A stretch of 64,000 nucleotides of DNA from positions 916,410 to 980,409 of the forward strand of contig NZ_RJJD01000008.1 in assembly GCF_003721515.1 (NCBI RefSeq), read 5' to 3'. The stretch is from Rufibacter latericius (GTDB taxonomy: Bacteria > Bacteroidota > Bacteroidia > Cytophagales > Hymenobacteraceae). A program made the position numbers and the translations under genes. Within the stretch, counting starts at the first letter, position 1. Each line of letters starts with the position of its first letter. The notes below the pieces were generated by a model, which saw only the letters and a program-made list of their open reading frames with translations, did not search any database and had not been told where the DNA came from. Of this stretch, positions 25,111 to 34,574 are shown in pieces.

Positions 25111-25437
25111 AGAAGTTTGTTTAAAGCACAGTAAACCCAGGCAAGAAACCAAGTACATGTTGAATCCTCTGGGCTCCCGAACACAAACCTACATCAAGCC
25201 CCACACATCTTCAATACCTAGCTTTGTGTAAATATTCGTAACCTTTTCATCTTTAGACAATTACTACAGCCTAAAATTCTGAAAAATGGTAGTAGAAACC
25301 TGGAAAATGTCTCTCGGAGAAATACCCTTCTTCCTGGGTGAAGAAAGACCCGCATCTTGTACGTAAAAATACGGCTATTGGCCATCATCCCTGAAGATTT
25401 CCTTACTTTAGGGGTTCATTCCATTGATTTACCCACC
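25111..25437. other. Divergent intergenic region
   Basis: It holds the minus-strand promoter for the W-repeat gene (25184-25214) and possible plus-strand signals for the LD-carboxypeptidase gene: TTG at 25378-25380 and TACTTTAG at 25404-25411 with a long 23-base spacer. No further gene is seen. Confidence 0.4.
25184..25214 (-). promoter_or_regulatory. Promoter of the W-repeat protein gene
   Basis: TTG (25214-25212), 20 bases, TAGGTTTG (25191-25184) on the minus strand, about 70 bases before the start. Confidence 0.55.
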
Positions 25438-26346
25438 GTGACCATACCCGCCCTGCAGAAAGGAGATACCGTTAGCATTGTCTGTTTAGCCCGAAAAGTA
25501 AGTTTAGAAGATATCCAGGAGGGCATTCGTTTATTAGAAGCCTGGGGCCTGCGGGTAATACTAGGCCAAAGTATTGGAGCGGAAGACGGTTATTTCGGCG
25601 GGGCCGATGCCGTGCGCCTCACTGATTTTCAACAGATGCTGGACAACCCCGAGATAAAAGCCATCTTCTCTGCCCGAGGCGGGTACGGCACCACCCGCAT
25701 TCTGGATCAAATAGATTTCAGCAGCTTACAGAAAAATCCTAAATGGGTCATTGGCTTCAGCGATGTTACGGCTATGCTCTGCCATTTGCACGCATTAGGC
25801 CTGGAAAGCGTCCACGGTACCATGCCGCTGCTCATGGGCAAACCAGATACGCAGGAAGCCGATGACACACTTTACCAAATCCTCTTTCACGAACCACTTC
25901 CCTACTCTCTTCCGGCCCACCCCCAGAACATTCTAGGCTCCGCCACCGGTCAAATAATAGGCGGTAATCTGATTCTGTTGGACACCATTTCCGCTACGGC
26001 CTCAGACATGGATTACACGGGCAAAATCCTGTTTCTGGAAGATGTGGGTGAATATTACTACAATGTAGACCGCGTTCTGGTGCACCTGCGCCGCCAAGGA
26101 AAACTTGCAAAACTAGCGGGATTAATCGTGGGCCAATTCTCAGACATGAACGACACCGCCGTTCCCTTCGGGAAAGATGTGCCGAAGATTATTCTGGAAC
26201 ACTGCGGAGGCTACGGCTACCCTATCTGCTTTGATTTCCCGGTAGGGCACGTGGCAAGGAATCTGGCGCTGGTGGTAGGCCGTGAGGCTACGCTGCGCGT
26301 GGAAAACACCGGCGTTTCCCTGGAATATACCCCTACCCGCTTTTAA
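25438..26346 (+). CDS. ldcA: LD-carboxypeptidase (S66 family)
   Basis: About 302 residues from the GTG at 25438 (VTIPALQKGDTVSIVCLARK), which matches the usual LdcA start; an earlier TTG at 25357 adds an unlikely tail across the predicted promoter. S66 enzymes remove the terminal D-Ala from tetrapeptides in murein recycling in the cytosol. The nucleophile Ser lies in GFSDVTAMLCHL, following SARGGYGTTRIL; the Glu-His partners are expected in LFLEDVGEYYYNVDR and the C-terminal FPVGHVARN. No signal peptide. The last codons and stop lie in a repeat copy (CGCTTTTAA). Confidence 0.88.
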   Translation: MTIPALQKGDTVSIVCLARKVSLEDIQEGIRLLEAWGLRVILGQSIGAEDGYFGGADAVRLTDFQQMLDNPEIKAIFSARGGYGTTRILDQIDFSSLQKNPKWVIGFSDVTAMLCHLHALGLESVHGTMPLLMGKPDTQEADDTLYQILFHEPLPYSLPAHPQNILGSATGQIIGGNLILLDTISATASDMDYTGKILFLEDVGEYYYNVDRVLVHLRRQGKLAKLAGLIVGQFSDMNDTAVPFGKDVPKIILEHCGGYGYPICFDFPVGHVARNLALVVGREATLRVENTGVSLEYTPTRF

Positions 26347-26376
26347 CCCCTTTTCAGGAAACTGGGCTTAAAATAG
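26338..26376. repeat. Palindromic repeat copy overlapping the ldcA stop
   Basis: CGCTTTTAACCCCTTTTCAG then GAAACTGGGCTTAAAATAG. CGC TTT TAA are the last codons of the gene. Confidence 0.65.
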
Positions 26377-26408
26377 CTTCTCCTTTCTGAAGCAGGGATA
26401 AAACAAAA
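26377..26408. repeat. Degenerate repeat copy
   Basis: CTTCTCCTTTCTG then AAGCAGGGATAAAAC; shortened left arm. It lies between two other copies. Confidence 0.35.
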
Positions 26409-26446
26409 GCCGTTTCCCGGCTGATTCCCGGAAAACGGCCTCAAAA
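26409..26446. terminator. Hairpin between convergent ldcA and cyclase genes, repeat-derived
   Basis: GCCGTTTCCCGG (26409-26420) pairs with CCGGAAAACGGC (26428-26439) with one mismatch. The following CTCAAAATA and the overall layout match the dispersed repeat, so this looks like a copy acting as a terminator. Confidence 0.55.
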
Positions 26447-26461
26447 TATAACCGAGTTATT

Positions 26462-27472
26462 TTATTGTTCGGTCATGACCACATGCAAAACAGTTTGGCC
26501 TACTGCTTTCAATGTATTTCGGTCAATGATGTCCATGTTATCCGTCTGCCGGTGATGATACGGCCCGAAGAATCCGTCTGGGCTCGTAGGGTCATAGGCA
26601 ATGATATCGGCCATCCGGATGTTGGCGTGCTGGATGATGTAGGTATGATCATCCGTAATACCGGGGCTATCCTGGAACGGGAAATAGTCTGAGTACCCGA
26701 TCTGGTTGGCCGTGCGCCACACTTTCTCCACTACATCGCCGGCGTATGCCCGGCTCGTTTCTTCCCGCGCAAATCTGGAACCCTTCGCCCCTACCATGTC
26801 CAGCAGAATGCCATAATTAGGGGAGTAGCCTTTTGGCATCAGGTTTTTGGCCCAGTACTGCGACCCCAGACACCAGGTATCTTCTTTGTATTCGCCGGTG
26901 TTATCAGGCTGACCGTAGTCTTCGCCGTCAAACAACATGAGGTCTACGCCCACATTTCCCGTAAGCGGATTGGCCTGAAGTTGCCGCGCAATCTCCAGCA
27001 GAACACCCACGCCGCTACCACCATCATTGGCACCGTCGTTGGGTTTGGTGGGGTTGTTCGGGTCTTTGTCAGCGACGTGGCGGGTGTCCCAATGGGCGGC
27101 GAGTAAAATACGCTTGCTGGCCTTGGGGTTGAACTGCGCCATAATATTTCGCAGGCTCAAGGCCGTACCATCATACGCTTTGGCAGTGAAAGACTGCACT
27201 TGCATGGTGCCTCCGTATCCTTCCAGCTTGCCAATGAGGTAATCGCCGCAGGCTCGGTGCGCCGGGGTATTAGGCACCCGAGGTCCAAACGAAACCTGCT
27301 TCGCCACAAACTGATAGGCCGAATCGGCGTTGAAAGCGGGCACGTTCTCCTTGGCGGCGGTGGCGGGTTGCTCAGCTGTGGTGGTCGCCTCAGAGTTCGT
27401 CTTTTTGTCGCAGGCCGGAAGGCTGGCGGCGAGTAGCAGGCCTAACGCCAGAACTTTCATGTTATTCTTCAT
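26462..27472 (-). CDS. Glutaminyl-peptide cyclotransferase / M28 lipoprotein
   Basis: About 336 residues, lipoprotein signal ending LAASLPAC. M28 fold with AAHWDTRH, then [28 protein letters not shown] and a late [14 protein letters not shown], which supply the zinc ligands. AHWDTR and the [11 protein letters not shown] segment are as in bacterial animal-type glutaminyl cyclases, which turn N-terminal Gln into pyroglutamate, so this is preferred over an aminopeptidase. It follows cysS; possible starts are 27472 (overlaps the cysS stop) or 27460 (2 bases after it). Most signal peptides here leave an N-terminal Gln, the substrate expected for it. Periplasmic or outer-membrane location is inferred. 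Confidence 0.82.
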   Translation of the reverse strand: MKNNMKVLALGLLLAASLPACDKKTNSEATTTAEQPATAAKENVPAFNADSAYQFVAKQVSFGPRVPNTPAHRACGDYLIGKLEGYGGTMQVQSFTAKAYDGTALSLRNIMAQFNPKASKRILLAAHWDTRHVADKDPNNPTKPNDGANDGGSGVGVLLEIARQLQANPLTGNVGVDLMLFDGEDYGQPDNTGEYKEDTWCLGSQYWAKNLMPKGYSPNYGILLDMVGAKGSRFAREETSRAYAGDVVEKVWRTANQIGYSDYFPFQDSPGITDDHTYIIQHANIRMADIIAYDPTSPDGFFGPYHHRQTDNMDIIDRNTLKAVGQTVLHVVMTEQ

Positions 27473-28955
27473 AAGCCCAGTCAATACCGGTTTTCATGTC
27501 TTTGATCACAATGCCCTGCCCTTTCAACTGCGCCCGGATGACATCTACCTTGCCGTAATCTTTGTTTTCCTTTGCTTCTTTGTAAAAGCCCAGCACTACG
27601 TCTAACAGCGATTGTGCATCGGCGGTTTGCTCTATTTTCAGGCCTAATACGTCCAGCACCAAGCTGCGGTATTGGGTGCGCATCTGCTCAAAGGTCTCAG
27701 CAGAAATGGTCTCCAGCTTGAAGCCGCCAGTGTGCATGCTGTTGATTTTCTTAAGCAGGTTGAACAAGGCCGCAATTGATTTGGCGGTGTTCAGGTCATC
27801 GTTCAAAGGCTCAAACAACTCAGCGGTCAGCTTCTTGATTTCCTCTTCGGCTTTGGCGTCTACCGTCCCGGCCGTTTCAGGGTATTGCAGTTGATCCAGG
27901 ATGCGCAGACCGTTGATGACTTTCAGGTAGCCTTTACGAGCGGCCTGCAAGCCTTCATTGCTGAAGTCCAGGGTGCTGCGGTAATGGGCCTGCAGAATGA
28001 AGAACCGCACCGTCATGGGCGAATACGCCTGCTGCAACGCCTCGTGACTACCTGTAAAGAACTCGCCCAGCGTAATAAAATTGCCCAGCGACTTGCCCAT
28101 CTTTTTCCCGTTGATGGTGATGAGGTTGTTGTGCACCCAAAAGCGCGCGGCATCGGTGTGGTTGTGGCTGGCCTGGCTTTGCGCAATCTCGCACTCGTGG
28201 TGCGGGAACATCAAATCCAGTCCGCCGCCGTGGATGTCAAACTGCTTGCCCAAGTACTTCCGGCTCATGGCCGAGCACTCCAGGTGCCAGCCCGGGAACC
28301 CTTCTGACCAAGGCGAGGGCCAACGCATGATGTGCGTGGGCGATGCTTTCTTCCAAAGCGCGAAATCCAACGGTGAGCGTTTCTCTTCCTGTCCTTCCAG
28401 GTTGTCGCGGGTATTGGACAGCAAATCCTCAATCACACGGCCCGACAGCTTACCGTAGTTGTGCTGGTTGTTGTAGGCGGGCACATCGAAATAAATAGAC
28501 CCGTTGGATTCATAGGCTAATCCGTTTTCCAGAATTTCCCGAATCATTTCAATCTGTTCAATGATGTGGCCTGAGGCGCGGGGCTCAATGTCTGGCGGCA
28601 ACACGTTCAGGCTGGTCATGTCCTGGTGGAAGCTGTTGGTGTATTTTTCCACCACTTCCATGGGCTCCAACTGCGCGGCTTTGGCTAGTTTCTGGATTTT
28701 ATCTTCGCCTGAGTCGGCATCGTTCTGCAGGTGGCCTACATCGGTGATATTGCGTACGTACCGCACTTTGTAGCCCAGATACTGCAGGTAGCGGCGCATC
28801 ACATCAAAGGTGATGTACGGCCGAGCGTGGCCCAGGTGCGCATCGCCGTAGACGGTAGGTCCGCAGACGTACAGGCCTACAAACGGGGACTCTATTGGGG
28901 TAAACGGTTCTTTGGTCCGGGTGAGGGTATTATATAAAGACAATGGGTGGTTCAT
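27462..28955 (-). CDS. cysS: Cysteinyl-tRNA synthetase
   Basis: A 497-residue class I synthetase charging tRNA-Cys. The zinc and active-site Cys is C31 in [11 protein letters not shown], followed by the HIGH-type motif AHLGHARP. The other zinc ligands lie in WHLECSAMS and MFPHHECEI. The KMSKS loop is KKMGKSLGN, with Gly instead of Ser. The C-terminal helical anticodon region is complete. TAATTTTG lies 4 bases before the ATG, suggesting a leaderless or very short leader. The end overlaps the start region of the glutaminyl cyclase gene. Confidence 0.97.
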   Translation of the reverse strand: MNHPLSLYNTLTRTKEPFTPIESPFVGLYVCGPTVYGDAHLGHARPYITFDVMRRYLQYLGYKVRYVRNITDVGHLQNDADSGEDKIQKLAKAAQLEPMEVVEKYTNSFHQDMTSLNVLPPDIEPRASGHIIEQIEMIREILENGLAYESNGSIYFDVPAYNNQHNYGKLSGRVIEDLLSNTRDNLEGQEEKRSPLDFALWKKASPTHIMRWPSPWSEGFPGWHLECSAMSRKYLGKQFDIHGGGLDLMFPHHECEIAQSQASHNHTDAARFWVHNNLITINGKKMGKSLGNFITLGEFFTGSHEALQQAYSPMTVRFFILQAHYRSTLDFSNEGLQAARKGYLKVINGLRILDQLQYPETAGTVDAKAEEEIKKLTAELFEPLNDDLNTAKSIAALFNLLKKINSMHTGGFKLETISAETFEQMRTQYRSLVLDVLGLKIEQTADAQSLLDVVLGFYKEAKENKDYGKVDVIRAQLKGQGIVIKDMKTGIDWAYEE

Positions 28956-28959
28956 GCGG

Positions 28960-28967
28960 CAAAATTA
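28960..28967 (-). promoter_or_regulatory. -7-like element 4 bases before cysS
   Basis: TAATTTTG on the minus strand, then CCGC and ATG, the same spacing as in purQ, rlmN and nuoA. A clear -33 is missing. Confidence 0.4.
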
Positions 28968-29053
28968 TAAAACTTACTGGTACTTGTGGTAACGGTACGG
29001 AGTTCGTGGGTTTACGCTGCTTTTTTCTTTACCTTTTGGCAAGGGGGGTGTTG

Positions 29054-29090
29054 CGTTTAGGGCTTGTTTTAGGGGAAATGGGCGGAAAGC
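29054..29090. repeat. Palindromic repeat copy upstream of cysS
   Basis: CGTTTAGGGCTTGTTTTAG then GGGAAATGGGCGGAAAGC. Confidence 0.55.
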
Positions 29091-29129
29091 TGGTTTCTTT
29101 TGGGTGGATGGGGTTGTAGGGAGGCAATT

Positions 29130-29558
29130 GGCTTTTGCTTACAAAGAGCCTTTGTATTTTGATACCATTGTCCTTTTTTACTGGCGTGGCTCCGCCGTTT
29201 GCGTGAGTTTATAAGCTTTCTTGTTGCATCGTTTCCCTCCGAGCGCTCACGGCCGCGGGGCCCCGCCTTCCGGCATCGCGCTGCGCCAGCTTCCTTTGCT
29301 CCTTTCAGTCGCAATGCCTCACGGCACCGGAACCTGACAAGGCGCTCAACCGAAAGGCTGGATAAGGGATTCGCCGGCAGGACCTCAGACCTCCCAGTGT
29401 CCGGAGGTCCTGCGAGGTCTTCTTTGCACAAGACGGGCTCTTCTGTAGAGACGCAATACCTTGCGTCTTCCACGCACTGTTGCTTTTACATGGTTCAGGT
29501 CTGTGACTTGGACCCAAAATGACCGGCAGTTTGTAACTGCCGTGAGGCGAGCGCCTCA
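29130..29558. repeat. Composite non-coding region of palindromes
   Basis: About 430 bases without a credible gene. Visible units are GCAGGACCTC (29377-29386) with GAGGTCCTGC (29404-29413), AGACGCAA-TACC-TTGCGTCT (29449-29468), GGCAGTT-TGT-AACTGCC (29524-29540) and GAGGCG-AG-CGCCTC (29544-29557), plus a GC-rich block around 29230-29340 quite unlike the genes nearby. Open frames of 84-134 residues cross it but have low-complexity Arg/Ser-rich translations. It resembles the multi-hairpin intergenic repeats common in large Bacteroidota genomes. Confidence 0.6.
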
Positions 29559-29561
29559 AAA

Positions 29562-29600
29562 CGGTTTAAAACCTGTTTTCAACAAAAAAGCCTCAAAACA
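29562..29600. repeat. Palindromic repeat copy abutting the EEP gene stop
   Basis: CGGTTTAAAACCTGTTTTC then AACAAAAAAGCCTCAAAACA. It touches the stop codon of the minus-strand gene at 29601. Confidence 0.6.
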
Positions 29601-30707
29601 TCAATCTCCTTCCTCTGCGGCAGGAGCATTCAGCACGTAGGTAGAGGTAAGTGGGAAATGGTCAGTGAACTGGATTTGGTCCAAGACATCGAACTGAAGT
29701 AGTTCCAGGCGGTCGCTGAAGAATTGGTTATCTATCCGGATGGGGAGTTTGCCGTTGTAGGTGAATCCAAAGCCGTTGCCGCCTTCCTCGAAGCCGTTCT
29801 TCAGATGGCGTCGAAGTTGTTGGTAGGTGTAGGAACTGGGCAGATCGTTGAGGTCGCCGCAGAGGAGTACGGGGTGTCTGCTTTCCTGGATGTGCTCCAA
29901 CAGTTTGTTGACTTGGTGGCTTCTCGCGATGAACCCACCTTTGAGACGACGGGCAATGTTACGGCCTTTGGTTTTTAGGCCTGCCTCGCTCTGCACGGCG
30001 GCCTCCACATCTTTCTCTTCTATCGCCATGGATTCCAGGTGCATGTTGTACACGCGCAGGGTGTCCTTTGACGGAAGTTTCACATCCACGAAAATCACTT
30101 GGTTTTTGGTAGGCCGGTCAAAGGAGACGGTCCCTTTCTTCACGATGGGGTATTTGGAGAAAATCGCCAGGCCAAACTCGGCCCCAATATTATTGGTCAG
30201 CGCTTTCCCCACATAGATTTCCCGCTTCTGCTGCTTGCCTACCCGTTTGCGACTATCCCAGGTTTTGTGGCCCTTTTCGTTGTAGAACTCTTGCAGGCAG
30301 AGAATATCGGCGGGGTGCTCGGCTACCCACTCCATCTCTTTCTCGGGTAAGTCCGGGTCAGCCTCGTGGAGGTGTTTATAAACGTTGAAGACGCGCACGT
30401 TATAGCTCAGAACTTTGATTAGTCGGTCTTCGGGGGTGAGGCTTTCGTTTGTACCACTCAGGTTGAAGTAGCGCGTGTGCTGTCCCCAAAAGAGGAAAAT
30501 GAGCAACGCCGGCCATAACGCCCACACCGGGCGATGCCACAGCCACAGCAACAACAGCACGCCGTTCATGACCAGAGCTCCGGGCAAAGACATGGAGATG
30601 AAGCCGGCGGGCCAGAAAACGTGCGGCGGCACGTACTGGCATCCTACTCCCAGTAATAGCCACAGGGTTGACAAAGACGTAAGAAAAGAAAGAAGCTTGC
30701 GGCGCAC
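29601..30707 (-). CDS. Membrane-anchored endonuclease/exonuclease/phosphatase family protein
   Basis: About 368 residues from the GTG at 30707 (VRRKLLSFLTSLSTLW). Two or three N-terminal helices are followed by an EEP domain: VLSYNVRVF, DILCLQEFYN, YNMHLES, LLCGDLNDLP and a final TDHFPLTSTY give the metal and catalytic residues (Asn, Glu, His, Asp-x-Asn, Asp-His). Such membrane-bound EEP proteins are widespread in Bacteroidota with unknown substrate. The frame is open to 30854, but that part is a translation of the upstream repeat copy, so the GTG is preferred. Confidence 0.85.
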   Translation of the reverse strand: MRRKLLSFLTSLSTLWLLLGVGCQYVPPHVFWPAGFISMSLPGALVMNGVLLLLWLWHRPVWALWPALLIFLFWGQHTRYFNLSGTNESLTPEDRLIKVLSYNVRVFNVYKHLHEADPDLPEKEMEWVAEHPADILCLQEFYNEKGHKTWDSRKRVGKQQKREIYVGKALTNNIGAEFGLAIFSKYPIVKKGTVSFDRPTKNQVIFVDVKLPSKDTLRVYNMHLESMAIEEKDVEAAVQSEAGLKTKGRNIARRLKGGFIARSHQVNKLLEHIQESRHPVLLCGDLNDLPSSYTYQQLRRHLKNGFEEGGNGFGFTYNGKLPIRIDNQFFSDRLELLQFDVLDQIQFTDHFPLTSTYVLNAPAAEEGD

Positions 30708-30780
30708 AGAGAAAATTTTAATCGCAGAAGTAAACCTACGCAAAAAACCGGAAGCAGATGAAAAAACGTAGGTTCTGGCT

Positions 30781-30818
30781 CCTTTGCGGGTATTTTCTGG
30801 GAAACAGGCCAAAAATGG
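30781..30818. repeat. Palindromic repeat copy 5' of the EEP gene
   Basis: CCTTTGCGGGTATTTTCTGG then GAAACAGGCCAAAAATGG. Confidence 0.6.
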
Positions 30819-30944
30819 ATTATAAATATACTGGGTGTTTTGAAATACCCCCATCTACCTGTCCGTTTTAAACTTGCCCAGATGTGCCTTGTAATTGAAA
30901 ATTATACCCTAATTTTACATTCTTAACACCTTATTAGTAGAGCT

Positions 30945-31331
30945 ATGTTGTTATCCAGCTTATTATTTATCGGCAACTTAGGAACCGGCGAGATGATCGT
31001 TCTTGTGTTAATCGTTTTGTTGCTGTTTGGCGCCAAGCGTATTCCAGACCTGGCCCGTGGCTTAGGGAAAGGAATCCGGGAGTTCAAAGACGCCACCAAA
31101 GAGATCAAGAACGACATTGAGAACGCTGGCACCAATGACCAGCATTCCAATACCCAGAACAGAAACAATTATAACAATGGCCCGGGCTACACCAACCCAA
31201 ACCCAGGTTATAACAATCCTAATTACAACAACAACGCACCTTATACCAACGGTGCTCCTTACGGCAATGCGCCTTATGACAATGCGCCAAATGCCAACCC
31301 AAACCCTACTACCCATAACCCGAACGTTTAA
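30945..31331 (+). CDS. tatA: Sec-independent translocase TatA/E-like, Asn/Tyr/Pro-rich tail
   Basis: A 128-residue protein. A short hydrophobic helix ([20 protein letters not shown], with the conserved Phe-Gly hinge) is followed by the amphipathic helix [19 protein letters not shown], the standard TatA layout for the twin-arginine pore. TatA proteins usually end soon after this at 60-90 residues; here about 65 extra residues are nearly all Asn, Pro, Tyr, Gly and Ala, with repeats like [19 protein letters not shown]. It is followed by gatA 3 bases downstream. No tatC is in the window. Confidence 0.9.
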   Translation: MLLSSLLFIGNLGTGEMIVLVLIVLLLFGAKRIPDLARGLGKGIREFKDATKEIKNDIENAGTNDQHSNTQNRNNYNNGPGYTNPNPGYNNPNYNNNAPYTNGAPYGNAPYDNAPNANPNPTTHNPNV

Positions 31332-31334
31332 TAC

Positions 31335-32771
31335 ATGCGTTATACATCCCTTGACGCTATCCGCGAGGAGATAGGCAGAGGCGCACTCTCCTGCCGTCAA
31401 CTTGTGGAGCGTTACCTGGAGAACATCAACACCAAGCGTCATCTGAACGCGTTTCTGGAGGTGTTTGAAGAGGAAGCCCTTCGGCAAGCCGAAGAAGTGG
31501 ATGCCAAAATGAAAGCCGGCACGGCCGGCAAACTGGCCGGAATGGTGATTGGCATCAAAGACGTGCTGGCCTACGAGGGCCACACGCTCCAGGCTTCCAG
31601 CCAAATCCTGAACGGTTTCAAATCACTTTACACCGCTACCGCCGTGCAGCGCCTGCTGGCCGAGGATGCCATCATCATTGGGCGCCAGAACTGCGATGAG
31701 TTTGCCATGGGTGGTTCCAACGAGAACTCCTCTTTTGGTCCTGCCCTTAACGAAGTAGACAACACCCGCGTGCCGGGTGGCTCTTCAGGTGGTTCTGCCG
31801 TGGCTGTACAAGCCGACCTTTGCTTAGCTTCTATTGGCTCAGACACCGGTGGTTCCGTGCGTCAACCGGCTGCGTATTGCGGTGTAGTGGGCATGAAACC
31901 TACCTATTCCCGTATCTCACGCTATGGCCTGATCGCCTACGCTTCTTCTTTTGACCAGATTGGTGTTATCACGCAGAGCGTGGAAGACGCTGCCCTTCTC
32001 TTGGAAGTGATGGCGGGCGCCGATGAGTTTGACGCCACCGTAAGCCAGCGTCCAGTTCCTGCCTACAGCCAAAACCTGACCTTTGACCGCCCTGCCCGCA
32101 TCGGGTTCATCCGTGATTCTTTCGAGAGTCCGGGTTTGAATGCTGAGGTAAAAGCAGCCGTGCAAGGTGTCTTGGATGGGCTTCAGGCTGACGGCCATAC
32201 CGTTGAACCGGTGGAATTCCATTTTTTAAATTATATTGTGCCAACCTATTACATCCTGACCACCGCCGAGGCCAGTTCAAACCTGGGCCGGTACGATGGG
32301 GTTAAGTACGGTTTCCGGAGCCAGAACGCGACGGATTTGGCTTCTATGTACAAGAAAACCCGTTCCGAAGGCTTCGGGAAGGAAGTACAGCGCCGCATTA
32401 TCCTGGGCACCTTCGTGCTCTCCGCCGACTACTACGACGCTTACTACACCAAGGCGCAACAAGTACGCCGCCTCATCAAAGAGAAAACCGATGAGCTTCT
32501 GAGCCAATACGATTTTCTGATTCTACCTACCACCCCTACCACTGCCTTTAAGATAGGGGAAAACACCAAGGACCCGCTGGCCATGTACTTGGAAGATATC
32601 TACACGGTACAGGCAAACCTGGCAGGCATTCCGGCTATTTCGTTACCAATTGGCACAGACGCCGCAGGGCTCCCAATTGGGGTACAGCTGATGACCAAAG
32701 CTTTTGGCGAAGAACAGTTACTGGCCTTCTCCAAACAACTGATGAACCATCAACCACACCTAACCGCCTAA
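31335..32771 (+). CDS. gatA: Asp-tRNA(Asn)/Glu-tRNA(Gln) amidotransferase subunit A
   Basis: A 478-residue amidase-signature enzyme, the glutaminase part of GatCAB, which makes Gln-tRNA(Gln) and Asn-tRNA(Asn) from mischarged precursors. The Ser-cis-Ser-Lys triad is Lys75 (GIKDVLAY), Ser150 (PGGSSGGSA) and Ser174 (SDTGGSVRQPA). Length is normal. gatB and gatC are not nearby. It sits between tatA and a LysM transglycosylase, with a one-base TAATG overlap to the latter. Confidence 0.95.
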   Translation: MRYTSLDAIREEIGRGALSCRQLVERYLENINTKRHLNAFLEVFEEEALRQAEEVDAKMKAGTAGKLAGMVIGIKDVLAYEGHTLQASSQILNGFKSLYTATAVQRLLAEDAIIIGRQNCDEFAMGGSNENSSFGPALNEVDNTRVPGGSSGGSAVAVQADLCLASIGSDTGGSVRQPAAYCGVVGMKPTYSRISRYGLIAYASSFDQIGVITQSVEDAALLLEVMAGADEFDATVSQRPVPAYSQNLTFDRPARIGFIRDSFESPGLNAEVKAAVQGVLDGLQADGHTVEPVEFHFLNYIVPTYYILTTAEASSNLGRYDGVKYGFRSQNATDLASMYKKTRSEGFGKEVQRRIILGTFVLSADYYDAYYTKAQQVRRLIKEKTDELLSQYDFLILPTTPTTAFKIGENTKDPLAMYLEDIYTVQANLAGIPAISLPIGTDAAGLPIGVQLMTKAFGEEQLLAFSKQLMNHQPHLTA

Positions 32772-34351
32772 TGCGCAAAACTACCCTTCTTACTGGCCTT
32801 GTACTTACACTAGGCCTGGGCTCTGCCCTGCACGCCCAGGAAATGCCGACACTGGAATCTCCAGTCGTGCAAGTAAAAGACACTACCAAGGTACTTGTTG
32901 ACTCTGTAGAATTCATTCCGGTAGAAACCGATGAACTGATTCAAGACCGCCTCAGCTGTCTGGAGCAAGAGATCCCCCTGGAGTTCAACAAGCAGGTAAG
33001 AGGGTTGATTGACTACTTCACTATCCGGAACCGGAAATACACCCGGCGTGTGTTAGAGCGCAAACCCATGTACTTCCCTATGTTTGAGAAGTACCTGGCC
33101 AAGCACAACATGCCCGATGAGTTGAAGTATTTGGCAGTGGTAGAATCAGCGTTGCTGCCTAAAGCAGTTTCTTCGGCGAAAGCGGTTGGTCTGTGGCAGT
33201 TTATGGACTTCACTGGTCGTGAATTCCGCCTGGTGCAGAACCATTACCTGGATGAGCGCATGGACCCGGAGAAATCTACAGAGGCAGCCTGTAAGTTTTT
33301 GAAGCAGCTGTACCGCATGTTCGGGAGTTGGGAAATGGCCTTGGCAGCGTATAACTGTGGTCCGGGTAATGTTAGGAAAGCGATTACGCGCTCTGGCGGA
33401 AAGAAGACGTTTTGGGGCATTTATCCGTATTTGCCTAAGGAAACGCGTGCCTATGTTCCGTCTTTCACGGCCTTGGTGTATGCTCTGAACCACGCCGAGG
33501 ACCATAACCTCCATCCTGCCAAGTTGCAGATGCCTATCGCGGTAGACACATTGCTCATCAGTCAATCATTGGATTTAAAACTGTTGGCCAAGCAACTGAA
33601 TCTGCCTGAAAATCAGATTGTGGACCTGAACCCGGCGTTGAAGTTGAAGCACATCCCGGAGAACGTTTCTAACTTCCCGTTGCGCATTCCGGCTGATGTT
33701 CGTTCGTTCCTGGCGGAGAACCGAATGGCTATTTTGGACTCGTCTCGCTATAGAGCTCCTTACAAAGCTCCGGCCAGAACCAAGCTGCCTTCTTTGCAGG
33801 AGGCCTCTCCTATCATCCTGGCCAAAGCAGAACCTGTTCCTACAGACAGCTCGCTGAAAAAATCTTTCTACACAGTGCGCAACAATGATAACCTGTCTAA
33901 GATTGCGAAAGAGCAGAACGTAACGGTAGAACAGCTGAAAGCCTGGAACAAAATCTCAGGAAACATGCTGACGGCTAATCAGAAGTTGGTGGTGTTCAAA
34001 CCAGAAGCTCCGGCAACGCAGGACGTGAAACTGAAAGAAGGCCCGGCAACGGAGACTACTTTGCTGGCCTCGGCAGAGGAACTTCCGGCTAATACAGGCA
34101 AGAACGCTGGTCCTAACGCCAATGACGTGCCCAAGGAGAGCGCCGCCATCGTGATGGTGTCATCTAAGCAGGCATCGGCTAAGAAAAAAGCAGAGATTGA
34201 GAAACCGCAGACCGTGCACCACGTGCAGCCTGGTGATACGCTCTGGAACATTTCAAAGCGCTACAATAACGTGAGCGTGGAAAAACTGCGCAAAGCAAAC
34301 AAACTGAAAGGTGACGAATTAAAGCCCGGCATGAAGCTGATTGTAGGCTGA
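32771..34351 (+). CDS. Lytic transglycosylase with two LysM domains (MltD-like)
   Basis: A 526-residue periplasmic or outer-membrane enzyme that cleaves murein glycan strands. The signal peptide ends LHAQ before EMP. The SLT domain has the catalytic Glu125 in VVESALLPKAVSS, then GLWQFMDFTGREF and ALAAYNCGPGNV. Two LysM domains follow at about 365-410 (VRNNDNLSKIAKEQNVT) and 481-526 (VQPGDTLWNISKRYNNVS), separated by a linker rich in Ala, Glu and Lys. It is translationally linked to gatA by a one-base overlap and followed by a terminator. Confidence 0.92.
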   Translation: MRKTTLLTGLVLTLGLGSALHAQEMPTLESPVVQVKDTTKVLVDSVEFIPVETDELIQDRLSCLEQEIPLEFNKQVRGLIDYFTIRNRKYTRRVLERKPMYFPMFEKYLAKHNMPDELKYLAVVESALLPKAVSSAKAVGLWQFMDFTGREFRLVQNHYLDERMDPEKSTEAACKFLKQLYRMFGSWEMALAAYNCGPGNVRKAITRSGGKKTFWGIYPYLPKETRAYVPSFTALVYALNHAEDHNLHPAKLQMPIAVDTLLISQSLDLKLLAKQLNLPENQIVDLNPALKLKHIPENVSNFPLRIPADVRSFLAENRMAILDSSRYRAPYKAPARTKLPSLQEASPIILAKAEPVPTDSSLKKSFYTVRNNDNLSKIAKEQNVTVEQLKAWNKISGNMLTANQKLVVFKPEAPATQDVKLKEGPATETTLLASAEELPANTGKNAGPNANDVPKESAAIVMVSSKQASAKKKAEIEKPQTVHHVQPGDTLWNISKRYNNVSVEKLRKANKLKGDELKPGMKLIVG

Positions 34352-34368
34352 TACCGCACTTAGTATAA

Positions 34369-34410
34369 AGATAGCATCTCTGGCTCCGGCTTGAGATGCT
34401 ATTTGTTTTT
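34369..34410 (+). terminator. Terminator after the transglycosylase gene
   Basis: AGATAGCATCTC (34369-34380) pairs with GAGATGCTATTT (34393-34404), followed by GTTTTT. Confidence 0.8.
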
Positions 34411-34413
34411 AAG

Positions 34414-34442
34414 GTGTTTAGGGCAAAAGAGGCCTAAAACAG
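34414..34442. repeat. Short palindromic repeat copy
   Basis: GTTTAGGGC and GGCCTAAAACAG around AAAAGA. The outer arms are well kept but the inner TTTTC part is lost. Confidence 0.6.
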
Positions 34443-34574
34443 AAAAGGCAGAAAACAGGGCGCACTTGGCGAATTGAAAAAAACTTATCAATTTGTATTG
34501 AATCCCTGTCAACCTAGCGTTGGTTTGGCAACAGAACCCCCATAGATCAAAACACGACAACTGAAGGAAAGGAC

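Noticed and set aside
29069..29473. Minus-strand frame of 134 codons between cysS and the EEP gene
   Set aside because: It crosses the palindromic non-coding block, is rich in Arg, Ser and Lys without hydrophobic core, and has no start context.
29971..29983. GTTTTTAGGCCTG inside the EEP gene, like one repeat arm
   Set aside because: Only a single arm matches and no right arm follows, so it is taken as chance.
30708..30854. 49-residue extension of the EEP protein
   Set aside because: It translates a repeat copy and has no family similarity; the GTG at 30707 begins the usual hydrophobic N-terminus.
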